Shown: positions 36,535 to 44,556 of the stretch, one piece after another
How positions within the stretch are numbered: position 1 is the stretch's first letter
Layout: every line of letters starts with the position of its first letter
Origin: Caballeronia arationis
Lineage (GTDB): Bacteria > Pseudomonadota > Gammaproteobacteria > Burkholderiales > Burkholderiaceae
Assembly: GCF_001544975.2 (NCBI RefSeq)
Contig: NZ_FCOG02000011.1
Location: 62,001 to 126,000 of the forward strand
Length of the DNA stretch: 64,000 bases
Reading direction: 5' to 3'
Notes under the pieces: model-generated
Seen by the model: the letters and a program-made list of their open reading frames with translations, nothing else
What the model was told of the DNA's origin: nothing
The model's database searches: none
Made by a program: the position numbers and the translations under genes

Positions 36535-37563
36535 ATGGCTGTCCTAGAAATGACTCGAGATCCGGAATGGTTGTTAATGTCCTCTGAGGAAAAGATGGAG
36601 GCCAGTCTTTCAGAGGCGCTTCAGTTTTTTTACACAATCGACGAGCTGCCCATTACAACTCCAAAAGTTAAAAATTATTTAGTTTTCTTATCGGATTCGC
36701 CAATCGAGGAGCCGTCCGACTACGAGTATGGAATCGCTTGCGTACTAGCACTCCACTTTCCGAACTTTCTACTTCGCGGAATTAGCTCAAATTCAGATCG
36801 CGAGAGGTTGGCCGAAATACGAGAAAGAATCCTTTATCCCTTCTTAGAACACCTGTACGACGCGGAGGCAATTACCAGCACGCTTGCTGAATACGTAGGT
36901 GCCAATTTCGGAGACGTAAGAGCTCAAATTGGAGTTACGCAATTCAGTTACGACTCGTTAAGCGCACTGGTGAAGGGGATATTTGAAGACACCAATTTTA
37001 AAATTTTTAGGGCCTCGCTACAAGCAGCAATGGCCTTGAAGCCGGAAAGCAATAAACATGAGCGAGATTTCGGTGGTCTAGAGGAAATTCTTCTCGAGCG
37101 AATTGGGAACCGTGCTGAAGGTTCCCAGAATTATCCGGAATACCTCGGAAAGTTGAGACGCGCCGAATACCTCGTCGAACGAAGTTATTCCAATCTAACA
37201 TTGCGGATGGCTTTACATTTTCGTGGACACGAAGGTTTTTCCGGCGCCGTGTTAGGAGGGCTCGGATTGCTCCTTCTTATCTTGAACCAAATAACCGGAG
37301 CGTCTTTTGGTCTTATCCCGAGCGCTTACGCTCAATCCGGTGCTCCGCCAAATAAAGTCGGCTTTACGCCGCCCTTAGGTATTCCTCCATCGTTTTGGGT
37401 TTGGATGGTCGTAGGCTTCTACGCGTTTCTGCTTTCGGTTCTGATTGTCTTTTTGTGGAAGGGCTATCTGGCAACACCGAAAAGCGAGAAAGCAGCAAGC
37501 TTCATCGATCGGTTCGGGACGCTTGCACTCGGCGTCTTTCTAGGCAAAGTAACTGGAGCATGA
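36535..37563 (+). CDS. Membrane protein, probable acquired accessory gene
   Basis: 342 residues from ATG 36535 (MAVLEMTRDPEW), preceded by AGAGGTGAAG; the frame is open back to a TTG at 36472. Residues 1-230 are soluble and helical. Two hydrophobic helices follow at about 236-260 (GAVLGGLGLLLLILNQITG) and 287-309 (FWVWMVVGFYAFLLSVLIVF), separated by a Pro-rich loop. Base composition is visibly more AT-rich and codon use less biased than in the terminase gene upstream, suggesting recent transfer, as in a moron. It stands alone between two terminator hairpins. Possible roles include superinfection exclusion or defence interference; nothing in the sequence proves either. Confidence 0.6.
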   Translation: MAVLEMTRDPEWLLMSSEEKMEASLSEALQFFYTIDELPITTPKVKNYLVFLSDSPIEEPSDYEYGIACVLALHFPNFLLRGISSNSDRERLAEIRERILYPFLEHLYDAEAITSTLAEYVGANFGDVRAQIGVTQFSYDSLSALVKGIFEDTNFKIFRASLQAAMALKPESNKHERDFGGLEEILLERIGNRAEGSQNYPEYLGKLRRAEYLVERSYSNLTLRMALHFRGHEGFSGAVLGGLGLLLLILNQITGASFGLIPSAYAQSGAPPNKVGFTPPLGIPPSFWVWMVVGFYAFLLSVLIVFLWKGYLATPKSEKAASFIDRFGTLALGVFLGKVTGA

Positions 37564-37571
37564 AGGGCATA

Positions 37572-37602
37572 AGGGCCAGCGCGGAGTAATCCGCCCTGTC
37601 CT
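37572..37602. terminator. Imperfect hairpin between convergent genes
   Basis: AGGGCCAGCGCGGA (37572-37585) pairs imperfectly with TCCGCCCTGTCCT (37590-37602), flanked by GCATAA on the left and CTATGAC on the right. It separates genes ending at 37563 (+) and 37611 (-). Confidence 0.6.
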
Positions 37603-37610
37603 CTATGACA

Positions 37611-38033
37611 TTACCGATCGAAGATCAGTCCGCTCGTGCTGCGCCGATCAAGTCGGCTGATGAGCACGTCAAGGTAGGCTTCAATCGCCCCCTGCTTCTG
37701 TATAATCTCGTTTGCCCACGTGTACGGACGCGGAATATCCGCGGTGAAGTTTCCCGCAATCATCCGAAGACGCTCTGGGGCCTCGGGTGGCACCAGCGTA
37801 TAGACGTGGTAGCTCGCCATCAGGCGCGACGGCATATAGAAGCGCTCATACCTGCGCTCGTAGTACGTCGCCTCGACACAGATGCTGAGATCGTATCCTT
37901 GTACCGTGTGAATGGAAAGGCTGCTCACCTCTCCCTTCGTTGACTCTTGCACCCAGCTCGGGCCCTGCAATCGTGCAATTCCCCGTTGCACCATTGCCCG
38001 GCCCCATTCCCAGAAATCAACTAGCAGTGCCAT
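37611..38033 (-). CDS. Hypothetical protein
   Basis: 140 residues, ATG 38033 with CAGGATCG upstream. Soluble, mixed alpha/beta, with VQGYDLSICVEATYYERRYERFYM in the middle and a helical C-terminus (EIIQKQGAIEAYLDVLISRLDRR). No motif is recognised. It is the last gene of a minus-strand run 39484, 38068, 37611 and lies 34 bases after its neighbour, so it probably shares their transcript. Function unknown. Confidence 0.55.
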   Translation of the reverse strand: MALLVDFWEWGRAMVQRGIARLQGPSWVQESTKGEVSSLSIHTVQGYDLSICVEATYYERRYERFYMPSRLMASYHVYTLVPPEAPERLRMIAGNFTADIPRPYTWANEIIQKQGAIEAYLDVLISRLDRRSTSGLIFDR

Positions 38034-38067
38034 AAGGGCGATCCTGAGAAGACAAAGAAAACAGCAC

Positions 38068-39297
38068 CTACTTGTTGGTGTAGTGCTGCATGGTCATCGT
38101 TCGAATGACCAGGTACAACAGGACCGACGTCCGGACCGATGCAATGACACTCTCATTGCGATTGCCCGTCGCCTGCTTCACGCACCACTCCGCTTTCTGT
38201 CGAAGGGAGAAGAGCGCAGGGTCGATACTGCGCGAGGACGTGTAGACGCCTTTCAGTCGCGCAAGCAGTGTCGGCAGATCCACATGGTTGCGCACCATCG
38301 TACGTTCTTCGGCCAGATAGTCGAAGCTGTGGATCAGCACCTCGTTTAGCAGCTCCTCGATCTTGCCGGCGCCCGACTGGCGATAGTTGTCCGAGAGCCA
38401 CGTGAGCGTCTCGCGGAAGAGTCGCGGCGGCGTCGTATGCATCAACTTCTCGATCACGCCCATCAGCTCTTCGCGCATGAATGAAGCTTTGTCCGTGATG
38501 AGCGAATGCAGGTACCGCGTGTAGGCAAGCAGGTTCTTGTTTCGGTCCTTCAAGAACACTTCGCCGTCGTACTCCATGAGCGAGGACGTGGACTGGATCT
38601 TGATGCCCTGGTGGTGGACCTGCAGGAACACGTCGTAGATATTCTTCAACATGTCCCGAATGCGACCCTGCGTGTCGTTGAGCAGGTAGATCACCTCCAG
38701 ATCGTTGTTCATCTTGGAGATCGCATTGAAGTGCAGGCCTTCGGGCGAGATCAGATCTTCTGTTCGCTGCTCGAGCACGCGGTTCCAGCTCCCGAGCTGC
38801 TTGATCGCGTACTTGCCGGAGAGCGCAGCATACGTCGCTTCGGCGGTGGCACGATCCGCCGGATACCGGAAGTGACGATAGAGACGCGAGGTCAGGAATT
38901 TGTACTGCAGCACGAGACCGACATCCACCATCGCGTCGTGCTTCTGCTGCGGATTCAGCTTGGGCGAGTTATACAGCGCATGCATGAGCCACGCGCACGA
39001 CAAGTTCATCGTGTCGCTCGACACATTGAACGTCGGATTTACCGTCGGCAAGGCGAGCAGACTTTCGGACAGACCATTCTGGTCCGCCTTCAAAATTTCA
39101 TCGAACCACTGATCGCGGTCCGCGTCGGTGAACCGCACCACTTCCACACCCAGCAGGTTGCCGCCGAAGAACTTGATGTGGTCTTCGTTCTTGTGCGCGA
39201 ACGAGGTTCTGTAGATCGCGAGCTTCTTCGCGAATGCGGCATCGAAAACCAGGCCACCGCAGGCCTCGGTGAAGACGCCCTGAATAGTCCCAGGCAT
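38068..39297 (-). CDS. Conserved phiKZ-like hypothetical protein
   Basis: 409 residues. ATG 39297 (MPGTIQGVFTE) is preferred because GAGGAAG lies seven bases upstream; an ATG ten codons earlier has no ribosome site. The protein is long, helical and soluble, with CAWLMHALYNSPKLNPQQKHD near residue 100, RYPADRATAEATYAAL near 147 and MKNNDLEVIYLL-like sequence near 200. It has no enzyme motif. It lies downstream of a terminator-like hairpin (39364) in a minus-strand group near the terminase gene. Virion association is possible but unproven. Confidence 0.6.
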   Translation of the reverse strand: MPGTIQGVFTEACGGLVFDAAFAKKLAIYRTSFAHKNEDHIKFFGGNLLGVEVVRFTDADRDQWFDEILKADQNGLSESLLALPTVNPTFNVSSDTMNLSCAWLMHALYNSPKLNPQQKHDAMVDVGLVLQYKFLTSRLYRHFRYPADRATAEATYAALSGKYAIKQLGSWNRVLEQRTEDLISPEGLHFNAISKMNNDLEVIYLLNDTQGRIRDMLKNIYDVFLQVHHQGIKIQSTSSLMEYDGEVFLKDRNKNLLAYTRYLHSLITDKASFMREELMGVIEKLMHTTPPRLFRETLTWLSDNYRQSGAGKIEELLNEVLIHSFDYLAEERTMVRNHVDLPTLLARLKGVYTSSRSIDPALFSLRQKAEWCVKQATGNRNESVIASVRTSVLLYLVIRTMTMQHYTNK

Positions 39298-39363
39298 GGT
39301 CGCTTCCTCAAGTATTGGCTCGGACATAAAGCGTCCGGATCACAAGATTGGCGCCGGCATAAA

Positions 39364-39387
39364 GCGCGGCAGGTCTCCCCGCCGCGC
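39364..39387 (-). terminator. Hairpin followed by TTTATGCCGG (minus strand)
   Basis: Read on the minus strand, GCGCGGC (39387-39381) pairs with GCCGCGC (39370-39364) and TTTATGCCGG follows. Same class as the plus-strand hairpins with TTATGCCG. Confidence 0.55.
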
Positions 39388-39394
39388 GACGCGA

Positions 39395-39484
39395 TTACCA
39401 GAGCCACCACGGCGTCATCATCAGCTCCATCTGGGAGCGGACCATGATTGATTGCAGCATGTAAAACTGGACCGGGAAGACCAT
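39395..39484 (-). CDS. Possible 29-residue Met/Trp-rich peptide
   Basis: ATG 39484 overlaps the stop of the upstream gene by one base (TGATG), an arrangement that would couple its translation. The product has seven Met and three Trp, starts MVFPVQFYML, ends MTPWWLW and stops at TAA. A hydrophobic, membrane-leaning peptide is plausible. No family is known. The evidence is only the coupled start and the hairpin located just after the stop. Confidence 0.35.
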   Translation of the reverse strand: MVFPVQFYMLQSIMVRSQMELMMTPWWLW

Positions 39485-40038
39485 CACGCACCCCGCTTCT
39501 TTGCGACCCACGCGGCAGCGAACGCCTCGAGGCTCGGATACACCTTCACGCCGTATGCTTCAGCGAGCGCTTCCAGCGCCTTGCCGAGATACTCGATACG
39601 TTCCGTCGGCACGCCGCTATCGTCGCCGTTGACGGAGGGATTGGTGGCATCCATCACGAGCACAAATTCCGCTTCGTCGAGGTCACGATCAGCGAGATCC
39701 TTGCTGACCTCGACGATGTTTTCCGGCTTCACGTCGCTCGCCGCGACACCGTACACCACGGTCGAATTGCCGTCAGACGGCGTCGCGGCGCCGGCCATCT
39801 CGACATCGTTCACGAGTTGTGCGATTGCCAGCGCGTCATTGGCTTGCGATTCCGTCGCCACACCGCCTTCCGGCGGATCGTTGGATGTGGGACGCGCGTA
39901 AGCCTGAGCGAGTGCTTGTGAGAAGACTTCCGAGAGCGGACCTTTCAGTTCCAGCATCTCTTTATCCGACGCGCCTTGCGCCGGGGTCTCTTGTTGGCCG
40001 ACGAATTCGCCTTCCAGCGCAGCTTTGAGCAGGGACAT
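39484..40038 (-). CDS. Hypothetical protein, possibly a virion component
   Basis: 184 residues from ATG 40038 (MSLLKAALEGEFVG), directly after GGAGGAACT, a very strong ribosome site; a longer frame to 40080 is ignored. It is acidic, with low-complexity Ala/Glu/Val-rich sequence. The C-terminal 90 residues contain DEAEFVLVMDATNP and helical EYLGKALEALAEAYGVKVYP. Short SxE/AxE sites that could suit the head protease occur, but cleavage cannot be judged. A long regulatory region lies upstream. Function unknown; high expression is likely from the ribosome site. Confidence 0.55.
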   Translation of the reverse strand: MSLLKAALEGEFVGQQETPAQGASDKEMLELKGPLSEVFSQALAQAYARPTSNDPPEGGVATESQANDALAIAQLVNDVEMAGAATPSDGNSTVVYGVAASDVKPENIVEVSKDLADRDLDEAEFVLVMDATNPSVNGDDSGVPTERIEYLGKALEALAEAYGVKVYPSLEAFAAAWVAKKRGA

Positions 40039-40635
40039 AGTTCCTCCGGGGATATTCGGACGAGCGCAGACCAACTGCACTCAAACACAGGATTAGCGTG
40101 CGCCGCCGCTCCGACCGCCGCCCCGCCGCGCCCCGGCCGCCCTTTTGGAGGTTTTGCTTTTTAGTCGTTATCCTTTCGTTGATTCTGTTCTCGTTGTTGT
40201 TCTGTGTTGTCTGTCTATGCCTTCTTTCGATGCAACATCTTAGAAACTAAAAGTTGGTCAAACTTGACTCATTGAGGCTTCCGCAGAGAAGCCTCTTAAA
40301 TACATACGACCGACGGAATAAAAAAATACCGTTCTATCTGCATTCTTTGCATCGAAAGTCACACACAACAACACCAAGAAAAAGTGACCTTCAATATATA
40401 AAAAATGAATGGGTTTGGGGGAGGGGGGCCGTCGATCCAAGGAGAGGGGACGAAGGTCCCCTCTCCTCTATCTATTGCAGGAAAAAACCCCGCTTTTTCT
40501 GGGGGGAGGGGGGCCGAAAGTCCGGCCGGCCGCAGGCTGGCTCTTATGCCGGTGTGCGGGGAAGAAATACTGAGAAACCGTAGGGTATGCGACATCAGCA
40601 CATTTCTAAACCACAGTAACAAGGACAACACCAAC
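40039..40635. promoter_or_regulatory. Divergent intergenic region without genes
   Basis: About 600 bases between a minus-strand gene (39484-40038) and a plus-strand gene (40636-41211). It holds an AT-rich core, a hairpin at about 40274-40298 (GAGGCTTC-GAAGCCTC), a strong hairpin at about 40442-40466 (GGAGAGGGGAC-GTCCCCTCTCC) and a C/G-rich hairpin near 40515-40535 followed by CTTATGCCGG. Purine-rich runs of G flank them. It must contain promoters for both sides. No coding potential is convincing. Confidence 0.6.
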
Positions 40636-41211
40636 ATGGCCACCAAGAGCATCACGAAGAAAGCAGACGTCACGAAGGCACCGGCAGTCAAGGCCGCAAT
40701 CGCTCCGGTGAAGGCACCTGCGAAGAAGGCTGCCGCAAAGTCGGTCAAGCCCACCGCTCCCGCGAAGGTCGCTGACGCAGCAACGGCCACGGCGCCGAAG
40801 GCGATCAATCCCAGCGTCGCGGTCAAGAAGCTGCCCGCTAAGGAAGCAGTCGTCGCAAAGCCCGCTGTAAAGAAGGCCGCCGCGACGAAGCCGGCTGCGA
40901 AGAAGTCGCTCGCCCAGAAGAAGGCTGAAGCGAACTCCGCGTTCAAGAACCTCGTCTCGAAGCCGGCCGAAACGTCGGCGGTCGCATCTGCGCCGTCGCT
41001 CGGCAAGGAACTCGGCCGGACATTGCGAGAACTGCGCAAGAAGGCCGGACTGACGCAATCGCAACTGGCCGCGAAAACCACGCTCAGCCCTTCTTCGATT
41101 TCCGAGGTTGAGCTCGGCCGCCAGTCACTGACGATCGATCGTCTGCACGAACTCCTGAACGCGCTGGGCTTCAACGTGAAGTTCGATTTGGTCCCGAAGA
41201 CCGGCTATTGA
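40636..41211 (+). CDS. Histone H1-like tail fused to HipB-type HTH protein
   Basis: 191 residues from ATG 40636 (MATKSITKKAD), with AAGGAC upstream; the frame is open further back but without a site. Residues 1-115 are almost only Lys, Ala, Pro and Val with AKK/AAK repeats, the composition of bacterial histone H1-like proteins. Residues about 122-188 are a Cro/CI-type helix-turn-helix: LRELRKKAGLTQSQLAAK, then SPSSISEVELGRQSLTIDRL and NALGFNVKFDLVPK, which is closest by eye to HipB-like antitoxin regulators. The tail would bind DNA without sequence preference, the HTH a specific site. It may act as a chromatin-like or transcription factor inside the phage nucleus; this is inference. Confidence 0.75.
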   Translation: MATKSITKKADVTKAPAVKAAIAPVKAPAKKAAAKSVKPTAPAKVADAATATAPKAINPSVAVKKLPAKEAVVAKPAVKKAAATKPAAKKSLAQKKAEANSAFKNLVSKPAETSAVASAPSLGKELGRTLRELRKKAGLTQSQLAAKTTLSPSSISEVELGRQSLTIDRLHELLNALGFNVKFDLVPKTGY

Positions 41212-41227
41212 ACGGACCGAACGAAAC

Positions 41228-41875
41228 ATGAAAAACGCACACAGCCTGCTGTTCCATGGCTACAGCTTCCCGCTGGAAGATCGTCCGTTTCTGAAGGCGA
41301 TCGCCTACGACCACATGGGCGACAAAGCGGGACAGAAGTTCCTGGCGGAATGGCGCGAGACGCTACGCATCCTGTCGTCGCACCCGGGCTTCTCGGCGAC
41401 CTACGGTGTGCACGTGTTGCCGAACGAGAACGGTGGCCTGCTTCCCGAGGTCCACGAGCACGTCGCGCTGCTGGGCGATGAAGCCATGCCGTTCGCGACG
41501 CTGCACATGACGACCCAAGGTATCGGCGATCATGCGTATTACCATAGCGTCTCCTACGCTATTCAGGAACTCGAGGCGGTCCTGAAAGCCATGAACAGCG
41601 CTGTCTTCGAAGGCGAGTACCAGCTGGGCACTGGCCAGAATGGGGAAAGGCGAACGCTCCAGTTCGCTACGCTCTTCTACGAACTGCGTCGCACCTTGCT
41701 TGCTCACTCCCATGCGGTTAAGGTCACCTGGACACCCGGGGTCAATGGCACCATCGATCTGTTCGTCGAGCCGAGCCTCCGCGACATATGTCCCCGTAGC
41801 GGTGTGGTCTTCACCTTCGTGTTGCCGGAGGAGTTCAACCGCGCCGTGCGGCAGATGAGCGAAGCTGCCGCGTAA
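41228..41875 (+). CDS. Hypothetical protein
   Basis: 215 residues, ATG 41228, 16 bases after the H1-like gene, so probably the same operon. The first 50 residues have FHGYSFPLEDRPFLKAIAYDH and the middle has EHVALLGDEAMPFATLHMTTQG, then YYHSVSYAIQELEAVLKAM. It looks soluble with mixed alpha/beta. No motif is recognised. The product ends at TAA 41873-41875 before a terminator. Function unknown. Confidence 0.55.
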   Translation: MKNAHSLLFHGYSFPLEDRPFLKAIAYDHMGDKAGQKFLAEWRETLRILSSHPGFSATYGVHVLPNENGGLLPEVHEHVALLGDEAMPFATLHMTTQGIGDHAYYHSVSYAIQELEAVLKAMNSAVFEGEYQLGTGQNGERRTLQFATLFYELRRTLLAHSHAVKVTWTPGVNGTIDLFVEPSLRDICPRSGVVFTFVLPEEFNRAVRQMSEAAA

Positions 41876-41890
41876 TTGACTTAGCGTCAT

Positions 41891-41915
41891 GAGGGCCCGG
41901 GATTTCCCGGGCCTC
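41891..41915. terminator. Bidirectional terminator between convergent genes
   Basis: GAGGGCCCGGG (41891-41901) pairs with CCCGGGCCTC (41906-41915) with one bulge; flanks are GTCATG on the left and TATGCTGTC on the right. It separates genes ending at 41875 (+) and 41923 (-). Confidence 0.75.
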
Positions 41916-41922
41916 TATGCTG

Positions 41923-42726
41923 TCAGCGATTGCCGCCGATCATAAGTCTAAGATACCTAGAGTAACTCTCCGGGTCGTTCATGAACGCGACTTTCCTCCA
42001 ACGAGTGGTCAAGTGGGTCTGGTACAGCTCTTCGGCGTCGGCATAGCCGTCGATAATCTCCTTGATTCGACCGAGCGTCTGCCCACCACGCAATTCGCCC
42101 ATATCCAGTTGGACGACGTAGGTGTTGTAGATGTAGGACTTGACCGCGAATTCCACCAACTTCACGAACGACAGATAGCTGCGCAACTGAATGTTGTTCA
42201 AGTTCTCGTCATTCGCCACAGTGCAGCGCAGATACGCATTGGCCGGCATCGTCATCACATCGCGAACGAGCACGACGTTCTCACCGATCAGTTCGAGCCG
42301 AGCCGTAGACGTTTGGGGAATCATCCCCATCGCATCCATTACGGCCTGACCTGCTTGCAACATCATGTTGTTCTGGCCGTTCGCTGCAATACCTGCTGCC
42401 GAGACACGCGAGGGATCCGCGAAGGAGATATTGAGCACGGACATGATCGTCCGACCGTTGGTCATCCTCTTCGGGATGCGGTAGACCGATTCGTAGATGC
42501 TGCCACCGCTCTCGCACAATCCGTCGAGGCAAATCCAGATCTCAGTGCCACCAACCAGGTTGCAATCGATCAGCACGCGCGGTCGCATGACCAGGTTCAT
42601 GATCTGATCGTCGATGCTCTTCGGCGTGTCGCGCCAACGTTCGACACGTTGAACGAAAACGGTGTGCAAGACCTCGGGCGGGATGCGGAACTTGATGTCT
42701 GCGAGGGCCTTGGTAATGGGATTCAT
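41923..42726 (-). CDS. Conserved phiKZ-like hypothetical protein
   Basis: 267 residues, ATG 42726 with GGGAGATC upstream. A beta-rich core with VLIDCNLVGGTEIWICLDGLCE and SVYRIPKRMTNGRTIMSVLNISF precedes a stretch with MMLQAGQAVMDAMGM near residue 125. The C-terminus is helical (RIKEIIDGYADAEELYQTHL). No domain is recognised. It stands alone on the minus strand, divergent from the tubulin gene with a promoter-like motif between. A virion or assembly role is possible. Confidence 0.6.
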   Translation of the reverse strand: MNPITKALADIKFRIPPEVLHTVFVQRVERWRDTPKSIDDQIMNLVMRPRVLIDCNLVGGTEIWICLDGLCESGGSIYESVYRIPKRMTNGRTIMSVLNISFADPSRVSAAGIAANGQNNMMLQAGQAVMDAMGMIPQTSTARLELIGENVVLVRDVMTMPANAYLRCTVANDENLNNIQLRSYLSFVKLVEFAVKSYIYNTYVVQLDMGELRGGQTLGRIKEIIDGYADAEELYQTHLTTRWRKVAFMNDPESYSRYLRLMIGGNR

Positions 42727-42762
42727 GGGGGGATCTCCCGGGACTCAACCCAATAGAAAAAT

Positions 42763-42776
42763 GGCGATATATCACT
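42763..42776 (+). promoter_or_regulatory. Repeated promoter-like element GGCGATATATCACT
   Basis: Identical to the copy at 60082 over 14 bases. It ends 118 bases before the start of the tubulin gene. It resembles the AT-rich (TATATTAC) early promoter element reported for phiKZ. Direction is inferred from the downstream gene. Confidence 0.6.
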
Positions 42777-42894
42777 TTACTGGAGCTGTGACGTACACAG
42801 CATTCGCCGAGTGCTATTTAGGTCGCAGTTATTTTTTATCCCCGTCAGGCTTGTTATGACCAACCACAAGTCACAACCCCAAGGAACACCAACC

Positions 42895-43902
42895 ATGACT
42901 ACGCATGAACGTGAACGCGGCCGTGTACGCCTTTACGCCTGTGGCGGCGCAGGCGTGAACGTAGGTCACAAAGTCGATCGCGTCGCGCAGAGCAACGACG
43001 AAGCGTTCGCCCAGCTCGACGTCGTATACATCGACACGTCGAAGTCGAACCTGCACTCCGACATCAAGGCAGAAAGCGTCTACCTGATCGACGGCCTCGA
43101 CGGCTCCGGTCAAGTGCGTCGTGAAAATCACGGCGCCATCAGCGAGCGCGTGCGCGACATCCTGCAGACGTTCAAGCCGGTCGATCTCAACATCGTCCTT
43201 TCGTCGGCCGGTGGCGGTTCCGGATCAGTGATCGCACCTTCGATCGTTTCGGAACTCCTCGCGAAGGACTATCCGACGATCGTCATCTGTGTCGGCGATG
43301 ACAGCACGAAGAAGTACAGCGAGAACACACTGAACACGCTGAAGTCCTACGACCAGATCGCGTCGACCGTACGTCAGCAGCCGGTCATCATGTCGTACCT
43401 GCAGAACAGCGCGGACATGACGCGCCCCGTCGTCGATCAGCGCGTGCAGCATCTCGTAGCCGCACTGTGCCTGCTCTTCTCGCGCCGCAACCGGGAGCTG
43501 GACTCGAAGGATCTGTACAACTGGCTGCACTACCAGAAGGTCACTTCGTACAAGCCGGCGCTCACCGCGCTCACGCTCATCGAAGACCTGAACGCCACCA
43601 GCCTCAGCAAGATCGGCAACCTCATCAGCATCGCGACGCTCACGATGCCTGACGTCGATCCGAGCCTGTCGCTGCGTCCGGAAGTGCAGTACGTCGGCTA
43701 CATCGAGGGCGACACCGCCTCCGACAAGCTCAACATGCTGGCACCGTTCCACTACGTCACCTCCGACGGCGTCTTCGCGGAAGTCGCCGCCGGACTGAAC
43801 ACCGTGCTCCGCGAGCTCGAAGAGCAGACCGCCGCACGTCTGAACAAGGCAGGCATTTCGACCAGTGCTGATCAGGCTACCGATACCGGCCTGGTGTTGT
43901 AA
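42895..43902 (+). CDS. phuZ: Tubulin/FtsZ-like GTPase (PhuZ-type)
   Basis: 335 residues from ATG 42895 (MTTHERERGRVRL), with AAGGAACACC upstream; an ATG at 42856 would add 13 residues. YACGGAGVNVG at residues 14-24 is the first nucleotide-binding loop, DVVYIDTSKSNL near 42-53 and LIDGLDGSGQ near 64-73 follow, and SSAGGGSGSVIAP at 103-115 is the tubulin signature loop with Gly-Gly-Gly-Ser-Gly-Ser in place of GGGTGS. A long helical C-terminal half follows with AAGLNTVLRELEEQ near the end. PhuZ filaments centre the phage nucleus and carry capsids in phiKZ-like phages. The gene is behind the GGCGATATATCACT element. Confidence 0.75.
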   Translation: MTTHERERGRVRLYACGGAGVNVGHKVDRVAQSNDEAFAQLDVVYIDTSKSNLHSDIKAESVYLIDGLDGSGQVRRENHGAISERVRDILQTFKPVDLNIVLSSAGGGSGSVIAPSIVSELLAKDYPTIVICVGDDSTKKYSENTLNTLKSYDQIASTVRQQPVIMSYLQNSADMTRPVVDQRVQHLVAALCLLFSRRNRELDSKDLYNWLHYQKVTSYKPALTALTLIEDLNATSLSKIGNLISIATLTMPDVDPSLSLRPEVQYVGYIEGDTASDKLNMLAPFHYVTSDGVFAEVAAGLNTVLRELEEQTAARLNKAGISTSADQATDTGLVL

Positions 43903-44556
43903 CTGGTGGCGGGATCTGATGCGCGGGCTGTGCTTAACCCCCGCGTGCCGGATTCTGATCAAACGCGGATACTCGTCAAAGACGGCGCATGACGTGCACA
44001 TGCGCTCGTTCGTCCCCAAGCTAACTGCACACCCTAAAGAGCCGGATACCGCGGTCAAATGGAGGCCGTATGGACCCCACGCTCTGGCGGGTTTTGCCTG
44101 GGACATGACGAGTCCGCTCGCCAGATTTCTCACCTGACATCGAACAAACAAGAAGCTTCTTTATCAGGAAGCTGGTCATCGCGAAGTGTGCTGACACGAG
44201 ACTTGAGTTCAGCCACCCGAGGCATCGGGCTGGTCCCGAGAGGGAGCAATTGTTTCGAATGAGGTCCAAGGCACTGTCGCATCGATCGAGGTTCAGTGAG
44301 AACCAATCTACCGATCGTCCCGCAGGATCCGATTGCTCGGAGGACGGGATGATCCCAACCAGCCTGCGAAGGCAGGTTTGGAATGCGTTCGCGCTGAGCG
44401 CATTCCAAATCAACATCAACAGTTACGGACGACGGCGAGCCGGTATGCGCGATACCGGGCCAGACGAGCACGCCTAACCGGTTTGGGCATAGCAGCAGTC
44501 TGAAAAGGGCCGGGGGTGAAAAGTCCCCACGTCGTCCACCCGATCTAGGAGAAAGC
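43903..44556. other. 654-base region without a convincing gene; hairpins
   Basis: No frame here has a ribosome site and normal composition. It contains a pair of adjacent hairpins: CCTGC-GCAGG near 44363-44375 and TTTGGAATGCG with its complement near 44377-44410. AGAAGCTTCTTTATCAGGAAGCT near 44150 can also fold. These could be parts of a noncoding RNA or an untranslated leader of the acyl carrier protein gene. No tRNA was found. Confidence 0.5.
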
